Shown here: piece after piece, positions 7,978 through 16,300 of the stretch
Layout of the letters: each line of letters opens with the position of its first letter
Numbering within the stretch: position 1 is the first letter of the stretch
NCBI RefSeq assembly: GCF_000518205.1
Contig: NZ_JADD01000012.1
Span: 1 to 64,000, forward strand
Length of the DNA: 64,000 bases
From: Hutsoniella sourekii ATCC 700629
Lineage (GTDB): Bacteria > Bacillota > Bacilli > Lactobacillales > Aerococcaceae
Direction of reading: 5' to 3'
Translations under genes and position numbers: made by a program
The notes under the pieces: generated by a model
Told to the model about the DNA's origin: nothing
Seen by the model: only the letters and a program-made list of their open reading frames with translations
Database searches by the model: none

Positions 7978-8751
7978 GTGAGTCAACTCAACTTATATAT
8001 TCATTATGATTCTGTCACCAACCATATGATGACTCGGGGGATTGATTTGCGGGTGGAAGACTTCCCGCCATCCTATTTTCCGAAGAATTTAATCTTAGCG
8101 GAAGCCCCCAAGGACTTTGGACGCTTCGATCCTCAGACCAACTTCAAGATTTTACGAGGTTCTGAAGAAGTGCGTGACTACATGATGACAACTGATAAGC
8201 AGAAGGTGCGCATGTCCAATTGGATTGATTTTGAAAGTATCGAATCGATGCATCTTTTGACCCCGAATGAGATCTCGGAATTATTGTATTTATTCCATGC
8301 CAACCGTAGTATGAAGTCAGCCTTCTTCTACAAATTACAAAATAACTATGTCTATTTAACCCTGCCAAACGGATTAAATAAAATGTTCTACAGGCACGTT
8401 CAACATTTCTTGCCACGTTTCCAACGGGGATTAACCCAGACAATGGAGCAATTGATTCGCGAGAATAATCGCATCTGGTTTGCTAGACGCAAAATAGTTG
8501 TCCCACTCTTAGATGGGGAGATAGCAGAGAAGATGGTCGATTTCTTTGCCGACGGTCTAAAAGTAAACTTCAAGCAATACCACCAAGAAGGGAGTCGCTG
8601 GTTTATCCCTCTGGATATCATCGAAGATGAATTGACACTTTTGTCTAGAGATCAATTGCCACAAGATCATATCGGTTACTTGATCTATGATAGCGATAAT
8701 GGGACATGGCAGGCAGAATTAACCAGCTTAGGGAACGGAGGACACGAATGA
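7978..8751 (+). CDS. Unknown 257-residue protein leading the ddl operon
   Basis: I do not recognise this protein. It starts at GTG 7978, chosen because AAAGGAGG lies 7 nt upstream. It has no signal peptide or clear membrane helix. The sequence is mixed alpha/beta with many aromatic residues, and a central stretch (LTPNEISELLYLFHANRSMK) reads like a short helical DNA- or RNA-binding segment, but no motif is convincing. Its stop codon overlaps the ddl start (ATGA), so the two are translationally coupled and the product is probably linked to cell wall synthesis or its control. Codon use is like its neighbours. Confidence 0.7.
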   Translation: MSQLNLYIHYDSVTNHMMTRGIDLRVEDFPPSYFPKNLILAEAPKDFGRFDPQTNFKILRGSEEVRDYMMTTDKQKVRMSNWIDFESIESMHLLTPNEISELLYLFHANRSMKSAFFYKLQNNYVYLTLPNGLNKMFYRHVQHFLPRFQRGLTQTMEQLIRENNRIWFARRKIVVPLLDGEIAEKMVDFFADGLKVNFKQYHQEGSRWFIPLDIIEDELTLLSRDQLPQDHIGYLIYDSDNGTWQAELTSLGNGGHE

Positions 8752-9839
8752 AGATAGTATTATTATATGGCGGCCAGAGTGCAGAACATGAGATTTCAAT
8801 TATTTCAGCGTTTAATGTAGCAAGAGGGATCAGCTATGACTTGCACCAAGTTCAGCCTATTTACATCACCAAGGATGGCCAATGGCTACAAGGCCCTCTC
8901 TTAACTCAGCCTTTGACGGACAGCAATCAATTGGCCTTAAGCCAAGAGGAAGTGGAAGCAGATCCAACTGAAGCAGCCCCACTTAAGGGTCAATTAATAT
9001 CTCCAGCTAGTCTGGTGGCTGAAGGAACCGACAACTTGGTGGTCTTTCCCGTTCTCCATGGTCCTAATGGTGAAGATGGGACAATTCAAGGATTTCTTGA
9101 AGTTCTGGACCTTCCATATGTAGGAGCAGGGGTCACCGCTAGTGCAACCGGTATGGATAAGATTATTTCCAAGCAATTATTTGACCAGGCCGGCTTACCT
9201 CAAGTCCCTTATTTTGCTTTTACCAGTCGGGATTGGTCGGATGATCAAGAGAAGTTGATTCAACAAATTGAAGGTTCCCTACTCTATCCGCTGTTCGTGA
9301 AGCCAGCTAACATGGGGTCTAGCGTGGGCATTAGTCGTGTGGATTCCTCCGAGGAATTAGTCGCGGCTGTTGACTTGGCCTTAAGATATGATCGCCGCAT
9401 TGTGGTAGAACAAGGAATTTCTGCCCAAGAATGTGAAGTGGCTGTGCTGGGTAATGAGGATATTCACGTTTCTTATGTTGGTAAGCTTGTTAAGTCTTCG
9501 GACTTTTATGATTACGAAGAAAAATACGTCAACAATGACGTGCAAATGGAAATCCCAGCTGAGTTAGACCCAGCCGTAGCAGATAAGATTCAAGAATATG
9601 CGATTAAGGCTTACCGGGCCATCGATGGCTGTGGCTTGTCTCGGGCTGACTTCTTTGTCACAAATAACAATGACATTTATATCAATGAGATCAACACGAT
9701 GCCAGGCTTTACCCCTTATTCCATGTACCCCGTCTTGTGGGAGCGGACCGGGATCAGCCAGAAAGACTTAATTGAAGAGTTGATTCAATTAGCGCTCAGA
9801 CGTCATGAACGTAAGCAAGCATTGAAAGTAGAAGGGTAG
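8748..9839 (+). CDS. ddl: D-alanine--D-alanine ligase
   Basis: Joins two D-alanines with ATP to give the dipeptide that MurF adds to the peptidoglycan precursor. The start is ATG 8748 (MKIVLLYGGQSAEHEIS), overlapping the previous stop, with GGAGG 8 nt before it; a longer frame from 8706 is only a read-through of the upstream gene. The 363-residue ATP-grasp protein has HGPNGEDGTIQGFLE near 114, the ATP-binding KPANMGSSVGIS near 185, the EQGISAQECEVAVLG segment and the metal-binding INEINTMPGFT near the end. The residue before the Mg ligands gives no sign of D-Ala-D-Lac specificity that I can judge with certainty. Confidence 0.96.
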   Translation: MKIVLLYGGQSAEHEISIISAFNVARGISYDLHQVQPIYITKDGQWLQGPLLTQPLTDSNQLALSQEEVEADPTEAAPLKGQLISPASLVAEGTDNLVVFPVLHGPNGEDGTIQGFLEVLDLPYVGAGVTASATGMDKIISKQLFDQAGLPQVPYFAFTSRDWSDDQEKLIQQIEGSLLYPLFVKPANMGSSVGISRVDSSEELVAAVDLALRYDRRIVVEQGISAQECEVAVLGNEDIHVSYVGKLVKSSDFYDYEEKYVNNDVQMEIPAELDPAVADKIQEYAIKAYRAIDGCGLSRADFFVTNNNDIYINEINTMPGFTPYSMYPVLWERTGISQKDLIEELIQLALRRHERKQALKVEG

Positions 9840-9849
9840 GAGGATTCAG

Positions 9850-11253
9850 ATGCAAGCCATGAAATTACGGGATATTCTAGCGAATATTGATCATAGCGAG
9901 TGTCTAGCTTCCAATTTAGATCTGGAGATACAGGGTGTTGAGTTTGATTCCCGAAAAGTTAAAGCGGGCGACTTATTTGTTCCCTTAACCGGTGGAGCGA
10001 GTGATGGCCATAGCTATATCCAAGCGGCCATTGACCAAGGAGCGGTAGCTTGCTTCTGGTCGGCTTCTGCAGACCAAGCGCCCAGTGACCAATTGGCCGT
10101 GATTGTGGTCGAAGATACCTTGAAAGCCATGCAAGAATTGGCCCATTATTACCGTCAAGTCTTGGATCCCATTGTCATTGGCATCACCGGAAGCAATGGC
10201 AAGACTACGACTAAGGACATGACTGCCCAAGTACTGATTGCTAAATACCATGTCCATAAGACTCAGGGCAATTATAATAACGAGATTGGTCTGCCTTATA
10301 CCCTCTTACAGATGCCAGCTGATACTGAAGTGGTGGTGTGTGAGATGGGGATGAGTGGCTTTGGTGAGATTCAAGCCTTGAGCCAGCTGGCTGAACCAGA
10401 TATTGTAGCCATTACCCTGATTGGTGAAAGCCACCTAGAACACCTAGGTTCTCGGGCCGGTATTGCCCAGGCTAAGTTGGAGATCTTGCAGGGTCTTAAA
10501 TCTGGGGGGGTCTTTTTCTACCCGGGGGCAGAGCCTTTGATCCAATCCTGCTGGCCGTCACTAGATGAGCCAGTTAAGGCCTATAGCTTTGGAGCTTCCT
10601 CTGATTATGATATCTACTCTTATGATATCATTGAAGAACCGAAGCAGACCATCTTCCAGACCAATTTGGACCCGAATATTCGCTGTGTGATTCCAGTGAT
10701 TGGTGCCTATAACGTCAATAATGCTTTAATTGCTCTAGGAATAGCTAGAGAGTTAGAGGTCCCTATTGAACAGGCTATCTTCCAACTATCCCAATTCAAA
10801 TTAACAGCCAACCGCTTGGAATGGCTGACCACTCAAGCCGGTACCTTGTTATTGAATGATGCCTATAATGCCAGTCCCACTTCTATGCGGGCGGTTCTAG
10901 CTAGCTTGTCTAACATTGATTTAGATAACAAGGGTAAACGCTACGCTATTCTAGGAGACATTCGTGAACTTGGACCAGATAGTGCCCAGTTGCACCGGGA
11001 ATTAAGTGACGCTATTGATCCTCAAGCTATTGATGGTGTGTATCTTTTTGGGCCGGAGATGAAGCACTTATATGAAGCGCTCTTAGATAAGTATCCGGCG
11101 TCCGACTTATTCTATGAAGCTAGCGACCATCAAGTCTTAATCAACCGCCTGAAGGCAGATCTTCAGCCGGACGATATGGCTTTGGTGAAGTCTAGTTTTG
11201 GGGTGGACTTGTTGCAGGTAGTAACGGCTTTAACGGGTCACCCAACTAAATAA
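9850..11253 (+). CDS. murF: UDP-N-acetylmuramoyl-tripeptide--D-alanyl-D-alanine ligase
   Basis: Last cytoplasmic step of peptidoglycan precursor assembly; adds D-Ala-D-Ala to the UDP-MurNAc-tripeptide. The 467-residue protein has the Mur ligase order: N-terminal substrate domain (VEFDSRKVKAGDLFVPL near 30-46), the P-loop GITGSNGKTTTKDM at 111-124, the central motif with ESHLEHLGS near 200, and the C-terminal domain with NDAYNASPTSM near 338. It begins 10 bp after ddl, with GTAGGAGGATT as the ribosome site. The ddl-murF pairing supports the assignment. A hairpin follows at 11263-11308. Confidence 0.96.
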   Translation: MQAMKLRDILANIDHSECLASNLDLEIQGVEFDSRKVKAGDLFVPLTGGASDGHSYIQAAIDQGAVACFWSASADQAPSDQLAVIVVEDTLKAMQELAHYYRQVLDPIVIGITGSNGKTTTKDMTAQVLIAKYHVHKTQGNYNNEIGLPYTLLQMPADTEVVVCEMGMSGFGEIQALSQLAEPDIVAITLIGESHLEHLGSRAGIAQAKLEILQGLKSGGVFFYPGAEPLIQSCWPSLDEPVKAYSFGASSDYDIYSYDIIEEPKQTIFQTNLDPNIRCVIPVIGAYNVNNALIALGIARELEVPIEQAIFQLSQFKLTANRLEWLTTQAGTLLLNDAYNASPTSMRAVLASLSNIDLDNKGKRYAILGDIRELGPDSAQLHRELSDAIDPQAIDGVYLFGPEMKHLYEALLDKYPASDLFYEASDHQVLINRLKADLQPDDMALVKSSFGVDLLQVVTALTGHPTK

Positions 11254-11262
11254 CTTGTTTTT

Positions 11263-11313
11263 ACCGCATGATTGTTTGCCTGATTATGATGGACAAGCCT
11301 TGTGCGGTTTATT
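11263..11313 (+). terminator. Weak terminator between murF and cshA
   Basis: ACCGCA at 11263-11268 pairs with TGCGGT at 11303-11308, followed by TTATTTATTT. The stem is short and the loop long, so termination may be partial. A TATGCT box at 11323-11328 may start a separate cshA transcript. Confidence 0.4.
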
Positions 11314-11364
11314 TATTTGCCTTATGCTAGTAGAAGCATAGGCCATTTTGAAGGAGATTATAGA

Positions 11365-12918
11365 TTGAAATTTAACGAATTACATATAGATACAAATTTA
11401 CTAAAAGCCCTTGACGATATGGGCTTTGAAGAGCCAACGGCCATTCAAGAAGAAGCCATTCCAGTTGCCTTAGAAGGTAGAGACCTGATTGGTCAGGCTC
11501 AAACAGGAACCGGCAAGACAGCAGCTTTTGGCTTGCCGATGTTGGATAAGATTGATCCAACTAGCGACAAAATTCAAGGATTGGTGATTGCCCCCACCCG
11601 GGAGCTAGCGATTCAGGTTCAAGACGAACTTTATCGTCTCAGCAAGTACAAGCGGGCCAAGGCCTTTGTTGTCTATGGTGGGTCCCCGATCAATAAGCAA
11701 ATTCAACGCATTCAACGCGTTAAACCACAAATTATTGTCGGGACACCGGGTCGTATCTTGGACTTGATTCAACGCAATATCCTAGGCCTTGGACGTCTAG
11801 AGACCCTTGTCTTGGATGAAGCGGATGAGATGCTGAATATGGGCTTTATTGAAGATATCCGAGCTATTATTAGTCAAACACCGACCAGTCGCCAGACCTT
11901 ACTCTTCTCGGCAACGATGCCTAAAGAAATTGAACGCTTGGCCAATGAATTCTTAAAGAACCCGGCCCATGTCAAAATCAAGGCCCAGACCATGACGGCG
12001 GACTTGATTGAACAATTTGTGATTGAATGTCGCGATGATGAGAAATTCGATGTACTGACGCGTTTACTAGACGTACAAAATCCTAAGCAAGCCATTGTCT
12101 TCTGTCGAACCAAGAAGCGGGTAGATGAAGTGGGCCGTGGACTTAGCCTGCGTGGCTTTGATGCGGAATTAATCCATGGTGACATTGTTCAGCAAAAGCG
12201 TACCAAGGTTATTAACGACTTCCGTCAAGGGAGAGTCGAGTTACTTGTAGCAACCGACGTGGCGGCGCGTGGATTGGATATTTCTGGTGTCTCCCACGTC
12301 TATAACTACGATATCCCTCAAGATCCAGAGTCTTATGTACACCGGATTGGGCGGACCGGCCGGGCAGGTCAAGACGGACAGTCTATTACTTTTGTCGTTC
12401 CTAATGAACGTGCCTACTTGAAGACGATTGAGGATCTAACACGAATTGCAATGACGCCGATGGAGATCCCAACGGTTCAAGAAGCCCAACAGGGACAAGT
12501 GCAACAATTGATTGATGAGATGAATGACTTATTGTCCCAAGACAGTGTCGCTAACTATCGTCATACAGCAAAATTATTGCTCAACCATTATGAGCCTAAT
12601 GATCTAGTATCAGCCTTATTGGCTCATAGTCTGGATGATAGCCGTAACGCTGATGTGTCAATCTCACCTCAACGACCACTCCCTCAAGCCCGCCAAAGCA
12701 AGCGGGAGTCATCTAACAACCGACGCCATAACCGAGGTCGTGGTGGCCAAAGAAACCGGCGAGGTCAAGGCCAAGGCAGACGCCATCGTAGCCAGTCCAA
12801 TAAGAGCGGCCGTTCTTCTAATAATGACTCATCCAAGCAGAAGTCGCATCGCTCGAATCGCCGCAACAATCAGTCCAACAAACGGACCAATAATCAATTC
12901 ACTATCAAACGTAAATAG
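11365..12918 (+). CDS. cshA: DEAD-box RNA helicase, CshA-like
   Basis: Unwinds RNA in ribosome assembly and mRNA decay, usually as a degradosome partner. I place the start at TTG 11365 because AAGGAG at 11351-11356 lies 8 nt upstream and the product then begins at the conserved LKFNELHIDTNLL; an upstream in-frame extension from 11302 is unlikely. Motifs from this start: Q motif near 23-29 (EEPTAIQ), AQTGTGKT at 45-52, PTRELA, DEAD at 151-154, SAT at 182-184 and HRIGRTGRAG in the second RecA domain. From about residue 440 the tail is rich in R, G, N, S and Q, as in CshA. Length 517 fits the family. Confidence 0.93.
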   Translation: MKFNELHIDTNLLKALDDMGFEEPTAIQEEAIPVALEGRDLIGQAQTGTGKTAAFGLPMLDKIDPTSDKIQGLVIAPTRELAIQVQDELYRLSKYKRAKAFVVYGGSPINKQIQRIQRVKPQIIVGTPGRILDLIQRNILGLGRLETLVLDEADEMLNMGFIEDIRAIISQTPTSRQTLLFSATMPKEIERLANEFLKNPAHVKIKAQTMTADLIEQFVIECRDDEKFDVLTRLLDVQNPKQAIVFCRTKKRVDEVGRGLSLRGFDAELIHGDIVQQKRTKVINDFRQGRVELLVATDVAARGLDISGVSHVYNYDIPQDPESYVHRIGRTGRAGQDGQSITFVVPNERAYLKTIEDLTRIAMTPMEIPTVQEAQQGQVQQLIDEMNDLLSQDSVANYRHTAKLLLNHYEPNDLVSALLAHSLDDSRNADVSISPQRPLPQARQSKRESSNNRRHNRGRGGQRNRRGQGQGRRHRSQSNKSGRSSNNDSSKQKSHRSNRRNNQSNKRTNNQFTIKRK

Positions 12919-12956
12919 GATCTATCGCTAAAGATCAAGCCAGAAGGAGGTTACTT

Positions 12957-13361
12957 GTGCAAGTAGGAACGGATATTGTAGAAATCAAGCGCATTGAAGC
13001 GGCTTGGCAAGCGCAAGCCAAATTTGCCCGTCGCATTCTTGCCCCAGAGGAATTAGCCCTCTTTGAAAGTTATGCCTATCCAAGGCAAGTTACCTTCCTT
13101 GCTGGTCGCTTTAGTGCCAAGGAAGCTTACGGTAAGGCCCTTAAGACGGGGATTGGGACTCAGATTCGATTCAGTGACGTCTGCATCCTCCCTGACTCCT
13201 CAGGTGCTCCTTATATCCACCGAGCACCGATCAGTCAAGCGGCCGCCCTATCGATTAGTCACTCTAGAGATTACGCGACAGCTACCGTCTTCATTAACCT
13301 ATCAACTGAAGAGATTCAAGCTCACTTAACCCATTGGAAAGAGAGGAACAAACATGATTAG
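12957..13361 (+). CDS. acpS: Holo-[acyl-carrier-protein] synthase
   Basis: Transfers 4'-phosphopantetheine from CoA to acyl carrier protein. The start is GTG 12957, with AGAAGGAGG 7 nt before it. The 134-residue protein has the Mg-binding VGTDIVEIKRI at 3-13 and the second conserved motif GRFSAKEAYGKAL near 50-62. Length is slightly above the usual 118-125 because of a short charged C-terminal tail. Its last 8 bp overlap alr, a widely conserved acpS-alr arrangement. Confidence 0.95.
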   Translation: MQVGTDIVEIKRIEAAWQAQAKFARRILAPEELALFESYAYPRQVTFLAGRFSAKEAYGKALKTGIGTQIRFSDVCILPDSSGAPYIHRAPISQAAALSISHSRDYATATVFINLSTEEIQAHLTHWKERNKHD

Positions 13362-14535
13362 ACCGAGTGAACATCGGCCCACTCAAGCCATTATTAATTT
13401 AGAAGCCATGCGCCATAATATCGACTGGATGCGCCAAAAAATGAATGACCAACAAAAGTTATTTGCAACGGTGAAAGCTAACGCCTATGGTCATGGAGCA
13501 GTTCCCATTGCCAAAGCAGCCATATCAGCTGGCTGTGAAGGTCTAGCCGTTGCAACAGTGGATGAAGCCATTGAGCTTCGTCAAAGCGGCCTCTCCCAAA
13601 TTCCAATTTTGGTTCTAGGTTTGACGGATCCTCAGGGAATCGCAGAAATATTGCATTATAATATTACGATTACTGTTTCAGGCTTAGACTTTTTTGAAGC
13701 GGCCTACCAACAATTAGCCGATACCAAGCAAACCCGTCTGTTGGATCTGTATAAACTTAACTTCCACCTAGCCTTAGATACCGGGATGGGACGAATCGGC
13801 TTGAGAGAAGTAGCCGAAGTGGAAGCTTTCGCCGCAGGTATTCAAGCTTATCCTTGGGCCCATTGGCAAGGGGTCTTCACTCACTTTGCAACGGCTGGCG
13901 GGGGGCCGGCAGACTATATTGAAGCCCAGTGGCAACGTTGGCTAGACCTAATGGAAGCTGTACCAGCAACCGTTGATTATCGCCACTATGCTAACTCGGC
14001 CATGGGCCTCTGGCATCCGAAGTTACCCGCTAGTGATATTGTTCGCATGGGAATCTCAATGTATGGCCTAGATCCTAAGGATCAACTACCTAGCCCAGCT
14101 TGGGGACCGGATTATGCTGTCAATGAAGCCGATGATTTGCAGCCGATTCTAGAATTGATTACCGAGATCGTCCACGTCAAGAAAGTTCCTGCAGGAGCTT
14201 GTATTTCCTATGGTGCGACTTACCAAGCAAGAGAGGATGAGTGGATTGCCACCTTGCCAATTGGTTACGGCGACGGGTGGTTGCGCCACTATAAGAACTT
14301 ACCAATTCTTGTTGACGGACATGAGTGTCCGGTAGTTGGGGTGATCAACATGGATCAGTTAATGATTCGTCTACCTAAACACTATCCAGTAGGCACTATC
14401 GCCACCCTTATTGGACCAGATGGCAGCTTCAACAATCACGCTTCCTACTTAGCCCAGCAAGTTGATACCATCGCTTATGAGATAGTGACCAACTTAAGTC
14501 CACGTATTGCTAGAGTTTATCTCAATGAAGATTAG
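13354..14535 (+). CDS. alr: Alanine racemase
   Basis: PLP enzyme interconverting L- and D-alanine, the source of D-Ala for ddl upstream. The 393-residue protein shows the N-terminal barrel with the cofactor lysine in TVKANAYGHG (K41) and the C-terminal beta domain with the catalytic tyrosine in CISYGATYQA. The ATG at 13354 lies inside the acpS end with AAAGAGAGG upstream, so the two are translationally coupled. It completes a D-Ala supply and use module with ddl and murF. Confidence 0.96.
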   Translation: MIRPSEHRPTQAIINLEAMRHNIDWMRQKMNDQQKLFATVKANAYGHGAVPIAKAAISAGCEGLAVATVDEAIELRQSGLSQIPILVLGLTDPQGIAEILHYNITITVSGLDFFEAAYQQLADTKQTRLLDLYKLNFHLALDTGMGRIGLREVAEVEAFAAGIQAYPWAHWQGVFTHFATAGGGPADYIEAQWQRWLDLMEAVPATVDYRHYANSAMGLWHPKLPASDIVRMGISMYGLDPKDQLPSPAWGPDYAVNEADDLQPILELITEIVHVKKVPAGACISYGATYQAREDEWIATLPIGYGDGWLRHYKNLPILVDGHECPVVGVINMDQLMIRLPKHYPVGTIATLIGPDGSFNNHASYLAQQVDTIAYEIVTNLSPRIARVYLNED

Positions 14536-14549
14536 AAAGGAGTCTCAAT

Positions 14550-15185
14550 ATGATTACCATTCATAAGTACGAAACAGCTAGCATGGGAGAAAATACCTAT
14601 GCCTTAGTGAATGACCAAGGAGAAGCCTTGATTGTCGATCCAGGTGACCTGGGGGTTGTAGATTGGATCGGCAGTCTTGATATTCAACCTCAAGCCATTA
14701 TTTTGACTCATGCTCACAGTGACCATATTGAAGGCTTAGATGCGGTTCGAGATGCCTATGACATCCCGGCTTATATCCATCCCATTGAAGAGAAGTTTGT
14801 CGAAGATCCGCGCTTGAACTTATCGGCCTATATGCCTGGAACACCTGTAGCTAATCGGCCGATTGACCATACTTGGGAAGCGATGGGGCCAATCAGCCTG
14901 GCTGGCTTCAACTTCCGTATGGCCCATGTCCCGGGTCATAGTCCCGGATCAGTGGTCTATATCTTTGATGATGAGGACTTTGCTATCGTCGGTGATACGG
15001 TCTTTCAAGGGAGTATCGGGCGGACGGACTTTCCGGGTGGTAGCTATGATCAGTTGATGAATGGCATCCAGCAGGAAATTATGACCCTGCCTGACCACTA
15101 TACTCTCTATCCTGGTCACGGCCCAGCCACCACTGTCCAAGTTGAAAAAACACAAAACCCATTTATCCTAGGACTCATCCGATAA
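14550..15185 (+). CDS. Metallo-beta-lactamase-fold hydrolase, glyoxalase II-like
   Basis: A 211-residue cytoplasmic metallohydrolase. The metal ligands are visible: THAHSDHIEG (HxHxDH, near 54-59), a histidine in AHVPGHSPGS near 130, the aspartate in AIVGDTVFQGSIGRTD near 150 and a final histidine in YPGHGPATT. It is the small YcbL/YqgX-like type that lacks the C-terminal glutathione domain of true glyoxalase II, so the substrate is open. It follows alr by 14 bp with AAAGGAG and ends the ddl-alr transcription unit at the terminator 15208-15238. Confidence 0.85.
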   Translation: MITIHKYETASMGENTYALVNDQGEALIVDPGDLGVVDWIGSLDIQPQAIILTHAHSDHIEGLDAVRDAYDIPAYIHPIEEKFVEDPRLNLSAYMPGTPVANRPIDHTWEAMGPISLAGFNFRMAHVPGHSPGSVVYIFDDEDFAIVGDTVFQGSIGRTDFPGGSYDQLMNGIQQEIMTLPDHYTLYPGHGPATTVQVEKTQNPFILGLIR

Positions 15186-15207
15186 ATTAATTTAATGACC
15201 AGTAAAG

Positions 15208-15238
15208 AACCCGGCTCTGGGGAGCCGGGTTTGTTTTT
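15208..15238 (+). terminator. Terminator ending the ddl-alr operon
   Basis: AACCCGGCTC (15208-15217) pairs perfectly with GAGCCGGGTT (15222-15231) across a TGGG loop, followed by TGTTTTTG. The next 30 bases (GAAGTTTTATCGATCGTTTT) resemble the tail after the branched repeat copy 1. Confidence 0.92.
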
Positions 15239-15290
15239 GAAGTTTTATCGATCGTTTTAATTCATTTTACGTTCTCTAATTGGCAGAATC

Positions 15291-15926
15291 TTATCCAAAC
15301 GGATAGCTATGGACTACATACTTCTTGGCCTCCAAGCGGTTAACCAGGGCTTCAACATCATAGGAAGCCAAGTCACGTGGTAAGAAGAAGGCTAACATTC
15401 TTGGTGTCCCATAGTCCGTCTCCTCCAAGGTCATGAAGCCTTGAGGTTGGGCAAACTTGCTAATCAAGCGGTATAATCGGAAAAACTCAAACAACTTACC
15501 TTGAACATTGACGGTTACAACGGTCCCTAGATTAGGGATGTCCCAAGCCTTACCTAGATAGTCCTGCAAGGTTGAGTGATAAATAATCCCACTAAAAGCC
15601 CGGTCACGATTCAAGACCGCAATATAAGGAAGATCGCGAATCATGAACATTAGATCCAAGATAGAGTCTTCCTCATTAATCGTCTTAGAAGCATTCTTTA
15701 AGAGGTGGGTCACTGAGACCTGACTCAAATCAGCGTCCGGGTTGTGATAGCTATACTTATAAATATGATAACGATAGATATTGCCCCGATAGAGGACTCC
15801 CCGAGTGTCAAGGACGGGAGCGTTTCGGATCTTGTTGTCTTCCATGATCATCAAGGCCTCGAGGCAAGACAATGTCTCTGGTAGGCTAATGATTTTATCT
15901 TTGGGAGTAATTAAATTTCTAAGCAT
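15291..15926 (-). CDS. Tandem-CBS protein with C-terminal ACT-like region
   Basis: A 211-residue soluble protein. Residues 1-75 and 80-130 form two CBS motifs (NKIRNAPVLDTRGVLYRGNI; IRDLPYIAVLNRDRAFSGII). The last 80 residues (VVTVNVQGKLFEFFRLYRLI and onwards) look like an ACT-type ligand domain. CBS-ACT proteins of this size in Listeria and lactic acid bacteria include the c-di-AMP receptor CbpA, which is a plausible match but not proven. It is monocistronic and convergent with the ddl-alr operon. The start ATG 15926 has GAAGGAGCG on the minus strand. Confidence 0.7.
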   Translation of the reverse strand: MLRNLITPKDKIISLPETLSCLEALMIMEDNKIRNAPVLDTRGVLYRGNIYRYHIYKYSYHNPDADLSQVSVTHLLKNASKTINEEDSILDLMFMIRDLPYIAVLNRDRAFSGIIYHSTLQDYLGKAWDIPNLGTVVTVNVQGKLFEFFRLYRLISKFAQPQGFMTLEETDYGTPRMLAFFLPRDLASYDVEALVNRLEAKKYVVHSYPFG

Positions 15927-16047
15927 AGTTAGTCTCGCTCCTTCAATTCTCGTCTAAACCTTCATAATTCTAGCAAATAAGTTTAAGATTGGCAAGCGTT
16001 TTCTCATGATGCTTTAATTTATAGCGAGAATTTAGCTGATCTTTTAC

Positions 16048-16076
16048 TTTTCAATCTGGTTAGAATTTGTTACAAT
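16048..16076 (+). promoter_or_regulatory. Promoter of the riboswitch leader
   Basis: TTTTCA at 16048-16053 and the extended -10 TGTTACAAT (16068-16076) with 17 bp between hexamers. Transcription would start about 16083, just before the riboswitch. Confidence 0.55.
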
Positions 16077-16084
16077 GATTCTAC

Positions 16085-16223
16085 CATGCAATTGAATAGG
16101 GGAGTAACTAGAGGTTAACCTCGTCAGTATCAACTTGGTAGTAAGACTAGCCCTTATTACTGGTACTTGACTTAAATAGTGAGACTTGTGCTGCTAGACT
16201 TTCTAGGGCACGAGTCTTTTTTT
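16085..16223 (+). ncRNA. Probable yybP-ykoY manganese riboswitch with terminator
   Basis: The leader carries the two sequence hallmarks of the yybP-ykoY aptamer: GGGGAGTA at 16099-16106 in the first loop and CTCGTCAGTATC at 16120-16131, matching the conserved GUCGUCANUA stretch of the second. A strong intrinsic terminator follows: AGACTTGTGC (16182-16191) pairs with GCACGAGTCT (16208-16217) and runs into seven T. Known members sense Mn2+ and turn genes on when manganese is high. Position and layout (promoter, aptamer, terminator, then a membrane protein gene) support it. A covariance-model search would confirm it. It fills most of the gap 15927-16300. Confidence 0.75.
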
Positions 16224-16300
16224 AAAATTCAGGATTGCAAGGAGTTTCTTGTTGTGTTAATAATATTCATTTTGTTTTAATATAAAGGAGAGAAAAATTA

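Noticed and set aside
16085-16223. T-box leader before the CorC-type gene
   Set aside because: There is no T-box (UGGN) sequence or specifier-loop layout, and the gene is not an amino-acid gene; the yybP-ykoY signatures fit better.
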